The notes beneath the pieces were generated by a model. That model saw only the letters and a program-made list of their open reading frames with translations, made no database searches and was not told the DNA's origin. This document shows positions 1-5,526 of a stretch of 17,087 nucleotides of DNA, piece by piece. Both the position numbers and the translations under genes were made by a program. The stretch lies in contig JAGQQP010000025.1 of the NCBI GenBank assembly GCA_020426085.1, positions 1 to 17,087 on the forward strand, written 5' to 3'. This DNA comes from Planctomycetaceae bacterium. Lineage in GTDB: Bacteria; Planctomycetota; Planctomycetia; Planctomycetales; Planctomycetaceae. The stretch's first letter is position 1, and the number at the start of each line of letters is the position of its first letter.

Positions 1-243
1 CCCGCGTATTATAAAAAGCAGCCCGAGAACATGGGCGTTTCGGTGCGTACCCCCCGCTATCGTTACACGGAATGGCGCGAGTTTAACACGGGTAAGATCA
101 TCGCGCGGGAGCTTTATGATCACAGTCGCGATCCGGAAGAGAATTCGAACATCATCGAACATCCCACGGACCAGGCCGAGTTTGAGAAAGCAGTACAGCT
201 GCTGGAGACGCAGTTTCCGCGGAAGCCGGCTGGGAAAGATTGA
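1..243 (+). CDS. Sulfatase, C-terminal fragment (iduronate-2-sulfatase-like)
   Basis: The reading frame is open from the first base of the window and stops at 241-243, so only the last 80 residues are present. The stretch reading SVRTPRYRYTEWR, then a RELYDHSRDPEE block, is the typical C-terminal end of type I sulfatases of the iduronate-2-sulfatase group, where the chain closes with a short helix that counts off the final residues. The catalytic half, with the CxPSR-type formylglycine motif and metal ligands, lies outside the window. Family members hydrolyse sulfate esters, commonly on sulfated polysaccharides, and planctomycetes carry many of them, usually exported. An internal ATG at 31 is not a start because the family match extends upstream of it. 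No terminator is obvious behind the stop; repeat-rich sequence begins at once. The family call is firm; the substrate cannot be inferred. Confidence 0.85.
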   Translation, partial: PAYYKKQPENMGVSVRTPRYRYTEWREFNTGKIIARELYDHSRDPEENSNIIEHPTDQAEFEKAVQLLETQFPRKPAGKD

Positions 244-265
244 GGGCTATGTTCGTATTGTGTGG

Positions 266-287
266 CACAGTTGGCTCGCCAACAGTG
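266..287 (-). repeat. Palindromic repeat A, copy 1
   Basis: The arms are CACAGTTGG and CCAACAGTG around a 4-nt loop (CTCG). One base in the left arm breaks perfect pairing. The flank GTGGCA on the left is the reverse complement of the TGCCAC-like flank of other copies, so this copy is probably inverted. Confidence 0.75.
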
Positions 288-335
288 ATCGAAAAACAGT
301 AACCAACTTTAGGAAAATTCTTCAGAAATGGGTGA

Positions 336-354
336 GCCCGAATGCAATTCGGGC
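336..354 (-). repeat. Hairpin repeat B, copy 1 (inverted)
   Basis: Read on the minus strand this is GCCCGAAT, loop TGC, ATTCGGGC, an 8-bp stem. The wider element covers roughly 331-370 and includes the GAGCGCAGCGAGCAGG stretch that matches, in reverse complement, the leader of the other B copies. The outer pair is G-C where most copies have C-G, so both arms changed together. Confidence 0.8.
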
Positions 355-434
355 CGAGCGCAGCGAGCAGGAGGTTGCAGGCTGATCGTGCAATTGTGAT
401 CAGCGGTTTCGATATAAATTCCTGCTTGCAGCAG

Positions 435-457
435 CACTGTTGGGCAAGCCAACAGTG
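435..457 (+). repeat. Palindromic repeat A, copy 2
   Basis: Perfect 9-bp arms CACTGTTGG and CCAACAGTG enclose the loop GCAAG. It is followed by GCACCCGG, the usual right-hand flank of the family. Confidence 0.85.
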
Positions 458-509
458 GCACCCGGCGGGTTGTGCTGGTGGGTGGCAGGGACGTTTGATT
501 GTTTGCTCT

Positions 510-560
510 GTCAGTTTCCTGCTCGCTGCGCTCACCCTGAATTGCATTCGGGGCTACCCG
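510..560 (+). repeat. Hairpin repeat B, copy 2
   Basis: A leader (GTCAGTTTCCTG, then CTCGCTGCGCTCA) precedes a hairpin at 535-553, CCCTGAAT, loop TGC, ATTCGGGG, and a CTACCCG tail. One pair is a T-G wobble where other copies have C-G, so the fold is kept. Confidence 0.8.
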
Positions 561-563
561 GTA

Positions 564-599
564 TTTTCGTGTGGTTTCGTGTATTTCGTGGTAGAAAAA
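564..599 (+). repeat. Motif D, copy 1
   Basis: A T/G-rich stretch with repeated TTTCGTG units ends in TTTCGTGGTAGAAAAA. It begins four bases after hairpin B copy 2. An inverted copy lies at 1083-1119. Similar TTTCGTG-rich strings occur between genes in several environmental bacterial lineages; that statement is from memory, not from a search. Confidence 0.65.
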
Positions 600-661
600 T
601 GAAGAACGCGGGTTTCATCCGGTCCCATTGCGGTGCGAAACTGGTTCGAACATCGCCAGGC

Positions 662-684
662 GGGCGGACACATGGGTCACGCCC
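662..684 (+). repeat. Short hairpin containing an IS-end-like motif
   Basis: A 5-bp stem GGGCG/CGCCC encloses ACACATGGGT. The piece starting CGGACACATGGGT at 665 matches the inner terminal motif of the insertion sequence at 1973 in 16 of 18 positions. It may be a planctomycete interspersed repeat of its own; I see only one copy outside the insertion sequence. Confidence 0.4.
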
Positions 685-733
685 CTACGACTGAACTGAT
701 TGGTTTTGGTGATCTGGCTTGAAAGCTGCTCTG

Positions 734-783
734 ACAGTTTCCTGCTCGCGATGCTCGCCCCGAATTGCATTCGGGGTTACCCG
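734..783 (+). repeat. Hairpin repeat B, copy 3
   Basis: The leader ACAGTTTCCTGCTCGCGATG is followed by a perfect hairpin at 758-776, CCCCGAAT, loop TGC, ATTCGGGG, and the tail TTACCCG. It is linked to hairpin C at 835 by about 50 bases, and this pairing recurs at 1792-1922. Confidence 0.85.
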
Positions 784-834
784 TTTGTTGTGAGAGAAGA
801 AAACAATATGTGAGATTCAGAATTGATGGGGAGC

Positions 835-862
835 CAACCGGGGCTAAGGCCCTGCGGCTAAT
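835..862 (+). repeat. Hairpin repeat C, copy 1
   Basis: This 28-nt element starts CAACCGGGGCTAAG and ends CCCTGCGGCTAAT. It differs at one base from copy 2. It can fold as GGGC, loop TAAG, GCCC, with outer CCG/CGG pairing across a two-base bulge. Confidence 0.8.
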
Positions 863-1005
863 CTGGGACGTTTTCTGGTTTATCACATCGATCGCAGATC
901 ATTGCTGCTGTTCAGACTTCAGTGGTTCGAGATTTTCATCTGCGGGGCATGGGAGCCGATCTTTATAATTCGTGTTGAATCGCTTACGGGAGTTGTGATC
1001 ACAAG

Positions 1006-1028
1006 CACTGTTGGGCGAGCCAACAGTG
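1006..1028 (+). repeat. Palindromic repeat A, copy 3
   Basis: Perfect arms CACTGTTGG and CCAACAGTG enclose the loop GCGAG, followed by GCACCCA. Confidence 0.85.
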
Positions 1029-1082
1029 GCACCCATTGATTACTGTCGGACAGTTCTATTTATCGGGTGAGTTTTCTGAAGA

Positions 1083-1119
1083 CTTTTTCTACCACGAAAA
1101 ACTCGAAAACACACGAACG
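1083..1119 (-). repeat. Motif D, copy 2 (inverted)
   Basis: The reverse complement of this stretch contains TTTTTCGTGGTAGAAAAA, preceded by TTCGTGTG units, as in copy 1 at 564-599. Confidence 0.65.
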
Positions 1120-1635
1120 TTTGGTGGGACTTTTAAATAAAGCATGAGGTAGAGCGATGGATTGTTTTTCTGATTTATATGCTGATGATTCTTGTGTGGA
1201 AGCTGATTTCGGGATCTTTCTGTTTTCATTGTTCACAGGGATATTCTCTGCAGGGGCGCGGGGGTGTAAAGGGGGGATGAACCGAATCGGGTGGCGATAC
1301 AGGTTGACAGGGGTCCGATGTGAGGCGACATCGGGGCGGTCTTGTGGTGAAACGGCTGCGAAGTGCGGCGACCCGCAGGCATACATTGGGAACAGGTGCG
1401 GTTATGCGAACTGAAAACATGGAAAAAAAGGGCTGTTTTATGGTGAAGAACAGGAACAACTGTCGCGTGTTTCAGTGCACTGTAAACTGGTCACGCGCGC
1501 GACACAGAACAACGTTTATCGCTGTTGGCGCGGCGGGGTCAAGTTCAATCTGTTCCAGATCGTTGATTCTACTGCCTGGATTCACAGGAGGCTGGTTTGC
1601 GCAGTGGTGGCATCCCATCCTAATGATCAGGGTGG

Positions 1636-1658
1636 CACTGTTGGCTCGTCCAACAGTG
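1636..1658 (-). repeat. Palindromic repeat A, copy 4 (inverted)
   Basis: The arms CACTGTTGG and CCAACAGTG enclose the loop CTCGT. The left flank GGGTGG is the reverse complement of the usual right flank, so this copy is inverted. Confidence 0.8.
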
Positions 1659-1709
1659 TTTAGGGGAACGTCATCCATCTTGAGGAATATTGCATCGAAC
1701 TCTGAGATT

Positions 1710-1732
1710 CACTGTTGGGTAAACCAACAGTG
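1710..1732 (+). repeat. Palindromic repeat A, copy 5
   Basis: Perfect arms enclose the loop GTAAA, followed by CCACCCGG. It lies only 51 bp from the inverted copy 4, so the two form a larger inverted pair. Confidence 0.85.
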
Positions 1733-1791
1733 CCACCCGGGACTTTGTCTGGAGGATAGCTTTTTCATAGGAGCGTTCGGATGATTTCGCT

Positions 1792-1842
1792 GTCAGTTTC
1801 CTGTTCGCTGCGCTCACCCCGAATTGCATTCGGGGTTACCCG
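1792..1842 (+). repeat. Hairpin repeat B, copy 4
   Basis: The leader GTCAGTTTCCTG and TTCGCTGCGCTCA precede a perfect hairpin at 1817-1835, CCCCGAAT, loop TGC, ATTCGGGG, and the tail TTACCCG. It is followed about 50 bases later by hairpin C copy 2. Confidence 0.85.
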
Positions 1843-1894
1843 GATATTGTCGATGTGAAAATTAGAAACGTGAGATTAAGAGTAGGCCGGGAGA

Positions 1895-1922
1895 CAACCG
1901 GGGCTAACGCCCTGCGGCTAAT
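1895..1922 (+). repeat. Hairpin repeat C, copy 2
   Basis: This copy matches 27 of 28 bases of copy 1 at 835-862, with loop TAAC instead of TAAG. The loop-side change leaves the stem intact. Confidence 0.8.
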
Positions 1923-1959
1923 TATGTCTTGCATTGGGGAGGTGAGGGCTTTCTCTCTT

Positions 1960-1972
1960 CACTGTTGGCAAG
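1960..1972 (+). repeat. Palindromic repeat A, copy 6, left half (split by the insertion sequence)
   Basis: CACTGTTGGCAAG forms the left arm and loop of palindrome A and is cut off by the insertion sequence that starts at 1973. The missing right arm resumes at 3343 with CCAACAGTGGCACCC. Rejoining the halves after removing one GCAAG restores a perfect palindrome with loop CAAG. Confidence 0.9.
1968..1972. repeat. Target-site duplication GCAAG, left copy
   Basis: GCAAG occurs directly outside both ends of the element (1968-1972 and 3338-3342). A 4-bp reading (CAAG) is also possible, but five bases give inverted repeats that align from their first base. Confidence 0.8.
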
Positions 1973-2022
1973 TGTAAAGACCGGACACATAGGTAACACA
2001 CGTTCGGACACATGGGTAACAC
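1973..2022 (+). repeat. Left inverted repeat of the insertion sequence
   Basis: The outermost 18 bases match the right end in 15 positions, with GACCGGACACAT fully conserved. Within this end the motif CGGACACATRGGTAACAC occurs twice in tandem (from 1982 and from 2005), which suggests two transposase binding sites. Confidence 0.85.
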
Positions 2023-2050
2023 TCATGTAAACTGTTATGTGACTTCATTT

Positions 2051-2058
2051 AAGGGGGA
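2051..2058 (+). promoter_or_regulatory. Ribosome binding site fixing the transposase start
   Basis: AAGGGGGA lies 7 nt before the ATG at 2066. The upstream in-frame ATG at 2012 has no such site and falls inside the left inverted repeat. Confidence 0.6.
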
Positions 2059-2065
2059 GCATGAC

Positions 2066-3226
2066 ATGGTCTGGAAGGAGTGTAATCGGGTGTCTGAACG
2101 TAAAAAATTTGTGTTGCTGGCTTCGGTGGAAGGGGCCAATATCTCAGAGCTTTGTCAGCGTTTTGGAATCGCGCGTAAGACAGGCTATAAATGGTTACAA
2201 CGATTCCGGGAAGACGGGGATTCAGGCCTGTCCGACCGCTCTCGTTGTCCTCATACGTTTCGTTCTCCGACATCGGAAAAGATGGAGGCTGCTGTGTTGT
2301 CAATTCGTGATCAGCATCCGACCTGGGGAGGTCGCAAAATTCACCATCGCCTGCTGGCCCTGGGATACAAACATGTTCCTGCTGCCAGTACGATTACTGC
2401 GATCCTGAAACGACATCAGCGGATTGATCCAGAAGAATCAAAGAAACGACAGGAATTCCAGCGTTTCGAACGTAGTGAGCCGAATGAACTCTGGCAGATG
2501 GATTTCAAGGGAGAGTTTCCCACACTCGATCAACGCTGGTGCTATCCGCTCACGGTGATGGATGACCATTCCCGTTTTTCTCTGGTTCTCAAGGCCTGTG
2601 GAAATCAGAAAGGCCCCACAGTTCAAAAACACCTGCGAGACGCTTTTCGCCTTTACGGGCTGCCCCATGCAATGTTGATGGACAACGGGACGCCCTGGGG
2701 TTCAACGGTCAGTCCCGGGAGTTATTCCCGCTTCTCAGTCTGGCTGATGGATCTGGATGTGCGGGTGATTCATGGCAGGCCTTACCATCCCCAGACCCAG
2801 GGAAAAGAGGAACGGTTTCATCGGACATTAAAGCAGGAGGTCCTGCAGGGCCGTCGCTTCAAGAATCATGCTGAACTGCAAAAAACATTCGATGGCTGGC
2901 AGACTGTTTATAATCAGGAGCGTCCGCACGAAGCCCTGGACTATCAAACGCCGATCGAACGTTATTGGGTGAGCTCTCGAGAGTACCCGGAACGACGAAG
3001 GAAATTCGAATACGATTCCAGCTTCGCTGTCCGGAAAGTTGGTTCTGAAGGGCGTATCGTATTCCAAAGCAGAGAGTACTACCTGAGTCGTTCGTTTCGG
3101 GGGCAACTGGTGGGGATACGCAGTAACGGGCAGGAGGGAGAATGGGACGTATATTATCGCACATTCAAAGTTGGTAAGATCGAATTGAGAAAACACCGTC
3201 CCCGCAGGAAAAGTCGCAGCCGTTGA
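2066..3226 (+). CDS. IS481-family DDE transposase
   Basis: This 386-residue protein catalyses cut and strand transfer of its own element. The N-terminal 60 or so residues form a helix-turn-helix of the kind that reads ISELCQRFGIARKTGYKWLQ, followed by a second DNA-binding helical segment. The rve-type integrase core carries the acidic triad: D146 in WQMDFKG, D206 in MDNGTPW and E249 in GKEERFHRT. The second spacing is about 42 residues, somewhat longer than the 35 typical of DD35E enzymes, because of a GSTVSPG-like insertion. A C-terminal segment includes the YNQERPHEALDYQTP signature. The start at 2066 is chosen over ATG 2012 because of the ribosome binding site at 2051 and because the earlier ATG is within the inverted repeat. 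The stop codon lies inside the stem of the hairpin at 3221-3265. The frame is intact, so the enzyme may be active. Confidence 0.92.
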   Translation: MVWKECNRVSERKKFVLLASVEGANISELCQRFGIARKTGYKWLQRFREDGDSGLSDRSRCPHTFRSPTSEKMEAAVLSIRDQHPTWGGRKIHHRLLALGYKHVPAASTITAILKRHQRIDPEESKKRQEFQRFERSEPNELWQMDFKGEFPTLDQRWCYPLTVMDDHSRFSLVLKACGNQKGPTVQKHLRDAFRLYGLPHAMLMDNGTPWGSTVSPGSYSRFSVWLMDLDVRVIHGRPYHPQTQGKEERFHRTLKQEVLQGRRFKNHAELQKTFDGWQTVYNQERPHEALDYQTPIERYWVSSREYPERRRKFEYDSSFAVRKVGSEGRIVFQSREYYLSRSFRGQLVGIRSNGQEGEWDVYYRTFKVGKIELRKHRPRRKSRSR

Positions 3227-3265
3227 GAGATCCCTGTTCGCTACGCTCTCAGGGATCTCTCAACG
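3221..3265 (+). terminator. Strong 16-bp hairpin at the transposase stop codon
   Basis: A perfect 16-bp stem (3221-3236 with 3250-3265) encloses a 13-nt loop containing TTCGCTACGCTCT. The transposase stop codon at 3224-3226 is within the left arm. There is no T tract after it, so it is not a standard intrinsic terminator. It may protect the mRNA 3' end or limit read-through in either direction. The loop resembles the leader of hairpin B. Confidence 0.7.
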
Positions 3266-3287
3266 TCTTGTAAACAACAATAGAAAA

Positions 3288-3337
3288 GTGTTACCTATGT
3301 GTCCGAACGGTTGTGTATCATGTGTCCGGTCTAAATA
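3288..3337 (-). repeat. Right inverted repeat of the insertion sequence
   Basis: Read inward on the minus strand it begins TATTTAGACCGGACACAT. It also has two motif positions: the inner copy (CGGACACATAGGTAACAC) is exact while the outer one has decayed after CGGACACAT. Confidence 0.85.
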
Positions 3338-3351
3338 GCAAGCCAACAGTG
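3338..3351 (+). repeat. Target-site duplication (right copy) and right half of palindrome A copy 6
   Basis: GCAAG at 3338-3342 is the second copy of the duplication. CCAACAGTG at 3343-3351 is the right arm of the split palindrome, followed by the family flank GCACCC. Confidence 0.88.
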
Positions 3352-3439
3352 GCACCCTGCATGAATCCGATAACTGCTTTTCGAGATTGATTATAGAACA
3401 ATGAGGGGCACTTGCTCACCAGACAACAATTACTCTGCC

Positions 3440-3487
3440 ACCTCCTGTTGCCTCTGGCAATCCCGGATTACATCCGGGACCACCCCT
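3440..3487 (+). repeat. Hairpin repeat B, diverged copy 5
   Basis: The hairpin at 3461-3479 reads TCCCGGAT, loop TAC, ATCCGGGA, followed by CCACCCC. It has the same length, loop position and tail as hairpin B, but two stem pairs are changed on both arms. It lies 38 bp beyond the stop codon of the minus-strand DUF1501 gene, so it could also serve as that gene's 3' end structure. Confidence 0.6.
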
Positions 3488-3517
3488 GGTTGAGTCTATT
3501 ACCATCTGCACGCAGTA

Positions 3518-4894
3518 TCAGCCCAGCTCTACAATCGGTTTTCCACTGGGGAGAATTGGCATGGGTCTGCCGCTGTGGTCGAGGAATTCGTGGCTCTGGT
3601 CGATCCCCAGGAAACGATAGACGGTGGAAAGCAGATCGTTGGGGTCGAGTTTGTTGTCTTTCGCATAAGCGCCGTTGGCTGTGGTGGAACCGATGACCTG
3701 CCCCATCTGCATACCGCCACCGGAGACCAGAACCGACATCGCTCCGGGCCAATGATCGCGACCGGGCTGCATGACTTTGGAACGTGTTCCTTTCTGTGGA
3801 TTGATACGGGGCGTGCGACCGAATTCGCCACTGACAATGACCATTACTTTTTCATCCAGGCCACGCTCGTAGATATCTTCGATTAATGCAGACACCGCGC
3901 GGTCAAAGATGGGCAGGCGTCCCCGCAGATCATCATAAAGGTGACCATTCACGGCATGGATATCCCAGTTACCGGCACAGCCTTTGACACCCGGATTCTG
4001 CATCTGCATCGTGACGAAACTGCTACCCGCTTCGACCAGGCGGCGGGCCAGCAGGGCGCGCTGTCCCCATTTGTGGCGCCCGTATTTTTCGCGGGTAGCG
4101 TCGCTCTCCTGTGATATGTCAAAGGCGTTGCGGGCCTTGTCGCTGGTGAGCATGTTCAACGCTTTACTGTTGAACTTGTCGATCGATTCCAGTGAGCCGT
4201 TCTGATCGATGTCACGTCGCATCTGGTCGAAAGAGGTTAACAGTGTCATGCGATCATCGAGGCGTTCCTTCAGTTTATCGTCCATCGTGATGTTGGGTAC
4301 CTGGAAGTTATCCAGGTTCGGATCGGCGCCGACTACGAACGGCAACGCAGATTCACCCAGGTAGGAACTGCCGCCCCCATACACGCGGGGCTGGTTACCG
4401 ATGTAGTTCGGCAGACCATTGTTTACATGGTCGCGCATTTTGGAGACGATCGGTCCAATAGTCGGAAACTGTGAGATCGGATCGAGCGGACGCAGCGGAT
4501 CGCGGCCGGAAAGAAACCGCCCTGCTCCGCCGGCGTGATTGGCAAAGCCGTGTGAGATCGAACGGATAATCGTAAACTTATCGGCGACCTTCGCATGCAG
4601 AGGCAGATGTTCGCAGATATCCATGCCCGGCACATTAGTATGAATCGGGCTGAACTCCCCGCGGTATTCGATAGGCGCGTTCGGCTTCAAGTCATACGTT
4701 TCCATATGACTGGGACCACCCTGCAGCCAGATCAGAATCACCGAGGTATCGGGAGTCGATCCTGATGTCGCAGCCGCTTCAGCTCTGAGCCGTAACAGAT
4801 CCGCCAGGCCCAGCCCTCCCAGTGTCAGAAATCCAGACTGGAGAAAGGATCGCCTTGAAAGTGTCGCCTGCATCAGATTTCCTGGATCATTCAT
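3518..4894 (-). CDS. DUF1501 family exported protein
   Basis: This 458-residue protein belongs to DUF1501, an alkaline-phosphatase/sulfatase-superfamily group abundant in planctomycetes; its substrate is not established. A twin-arginine signal is visible at residues 13-18 (SRRSFL), followed by a hydrophobic stretch, so it is probably exported folded by Tat. Family landmarks are LIWLQGGPSHMETYD near residue 55, SHGFANHAGGAGRF, GEFGRTPRIN and RDHWPGAMSVLVSGGG in the C-terminal third; full length is usual for the family. ATG at 4894 is preferred over GTG at 4903 because GAGGTG lies 6 nt upstream of it. Genes of this family often follow a DUF1549/DUF1553 cytochrome-like partner in planctomycetes, but none is next to it here. 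The nearest upstream gene diverges. Family call firm, function unknown. Confidence 0.92.
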   Translation of the reverse strand: MNDPGNLMQATLSRRSFLQSGFLTLGGLGLADLLRLRAEAAATSGSTPDTSVILIWLQGGPSHMETYDLKPNAPIEYRGEFSPIHTNVPGMDICEHLPLHAKVADKFTIIRSISHGFANHAGGAGRFLSGRDPLRPLDPISQFPTIGPIVSKMRDHVNNGLPNYIGNQPRVYGGGSSYLGESALPFVVGADPNLDNFQVPNITMDDKLKERLDDRMTLLTSFDQMRRDIDQNGSLESIDKFNSKALNMLTSDKARNAFDISQESDATREKYGRHKWGQRALLARRLVEAGSSFVTMQMQNPGVKGCAGNWDIHAVNGHLYDDLRGRLPIFDRAVSALIEDIYERGLDEKVMVIVSGEFGRTPRINPQKGTRSKVMQPGRDHWPGAMSVLVSGGGMQMGQVIGSTTANGAYAKDNKLDPNDLLSTVYRFLGIDQSHEFLDHSGRPMPILPSGKPIVELG

Positions 4895-4972
4895 GTTCAA
4901 CACCTCAGCTCGCTGGTATCGGGAAGGAATTTCTGGTGGGATTCAAGCAGACTCGTTTTGCTGCTCTGTTTG

Positions 4973-5002
4973 TATATAAAGGTCGGCTCTGCCAGCAGAC
5001 AA
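4973..5002 (-). promoter_or_regulatory. Candidate promoter for the DUF1501 gene
   Basis: On the minus strand TTGTCT and TATATA are separated by 18 nt, about 80 nt upstream of the start codon. The match to the sigma-70 consensus is moderate. Confidence 0.3.
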
Positions 5003-5434
5003 TTTCATTTCAAAATTCGTTTATATATCATATCAAATGAATTTCCCGCTCACAAACCTTTCCTGCTCAATCGGTGTTTTCCGATCAAATGTGCACAATC
5101 AACTCCCCTTAAGCCACTAATATCAATACACTTAGACGCTCTTACATTTCTCTTCACGTCTCTAAATCTGTCGATTTACGACGTGATGGCTGAACTGAGC
5201 GTGTTAACCTGCACAATCGAAACAGTCTTTGTAACCCGTTGGCAGGGAGTGATTAACGGGGCTGTCTCTGGACGAATATTGGATTCTGGGCAGGAAATGA
5301 CTCGTTATTGTCCCTGAGAGAAGATAGAATTGACCGCCAATCAAGTGATTGAATACCAGAACGAACATTTGGCGTACGCGGTGCGTCTACGTATTTGTCT
5401 GTTGTGGTAACAGCAAGATAACGATCAGCCGGAA

Positions 5435-5451
5435 ACCGGTTTCGAACCGGT
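5435..5451 (+). promoter_or_regulatory. Small perfect hairpin or operator-like palindrome upstream of ilvB
   Basis: ACCGGTT and AACCGGT flank a 3-nt loop (TCG), about 75 nt before the start codon. It could be a regulator binding site or an RNA hairpin. No role can be assigned. Confidence 0.35.
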
Positions 5452-5511
5452 GAGATTGGATTTTGGTCGTTTCCGTCATTAATTATTGAGACCATTAGAG
5501 ATTATCGAAAC

Positions 5512-5518
5512 AGAAGGG
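5512..5518 (+). promoter_or_regulatory. Ribosome binding site fixing the ilvB start
   Basis: AGAAGGG ends 8 nt before the GTG at 5527. The GTG at 5518 overlaps the site itself, so it cannot be used with it. Confidence 0.6.
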
Positions 5519-5526
5519 TGAAGACA

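Larger units (their letters stand above)
244..1967. other. Gene-free, hairpin-repeat-rich region
   Basis: I find no convincing gene in these 1.7 kb. Short open frames exist on both strands but they run through the repeats, have no ribosome binding site and match no family I recognise. The stretch holds five intact copies of palindrome A plus the left half of a sixth, four copies of hairpin B, two of hairpin C and two of motif D. Between them lies apparently unique sequence, for example 1140-1600. The organisation suggests a sink for small mobile or structural elements between a sulfatase gene and an insertion sequence. Confidence 0.7.
1973..3337 (+). mobile_element. Complete IS481-family insertion sequence, 1365 bp
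   Basis: The element has one transposase gene, 50-bp imperfect inverted repeats (1973-2022 and 3288-3337) and a flanking 5-bp duplication. Its left end begins TGT, as is common in the IS481 family. It appears intact and recently inserted: the duplication is exact, the transposase frame is uninterrupted and both halves of the target palindrome are undamaged. Its identity with any named IS cannot be judged without a database. Confidence 0.9.
4895..5526. other. Divergent intergenic region between DUF1501 and acetolactate synthase genes
   Basis: These 0.6 kb separate two divergent genes and carry no convincing coding frame. The half next to the synthase gene is long enough for a leader transcript, but I do not recognise a T-box or a leader peptide rich in branched-chain codons. 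The only clear structure is a small hairpin at 5435-5451. Confidence 0.55.

Noticed and set aside
266..1732. CRISPR array formed by the CACTGTTGG repeats
   Set aside because: Spacing is irregular (51 to over 600 bp), orientation is mixed, and no cas gene is present.
1320..1784. A 154-residue frame in the repeat field
   Set aside because: It reads through two copies of palindrome A, giving peptides such as LLARPTV and HCWVNQQC, and has no ribosome binding site or recognisable domain.
244..1972. Integron cassette array or attC sites
   Set aside because: No integrase gene, no cassette-sized open frames and no core-site sequences at the repeat ends; the repeats are simple hairpins.
2012..2065. 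An 18-residue longer transposase N-terminus
   Set aside because: The ATG at 2012 is inside the left inverted repeat and lacks a ribosome binding site; ATG 2066 has a good one.
5425..5460. Part of a tRNA because of a GGTTTCGAACC-like string
   Set aside because: It is a self-contained 7-bp hairpin. No acceptor, D or anticodon arms can be built around it.
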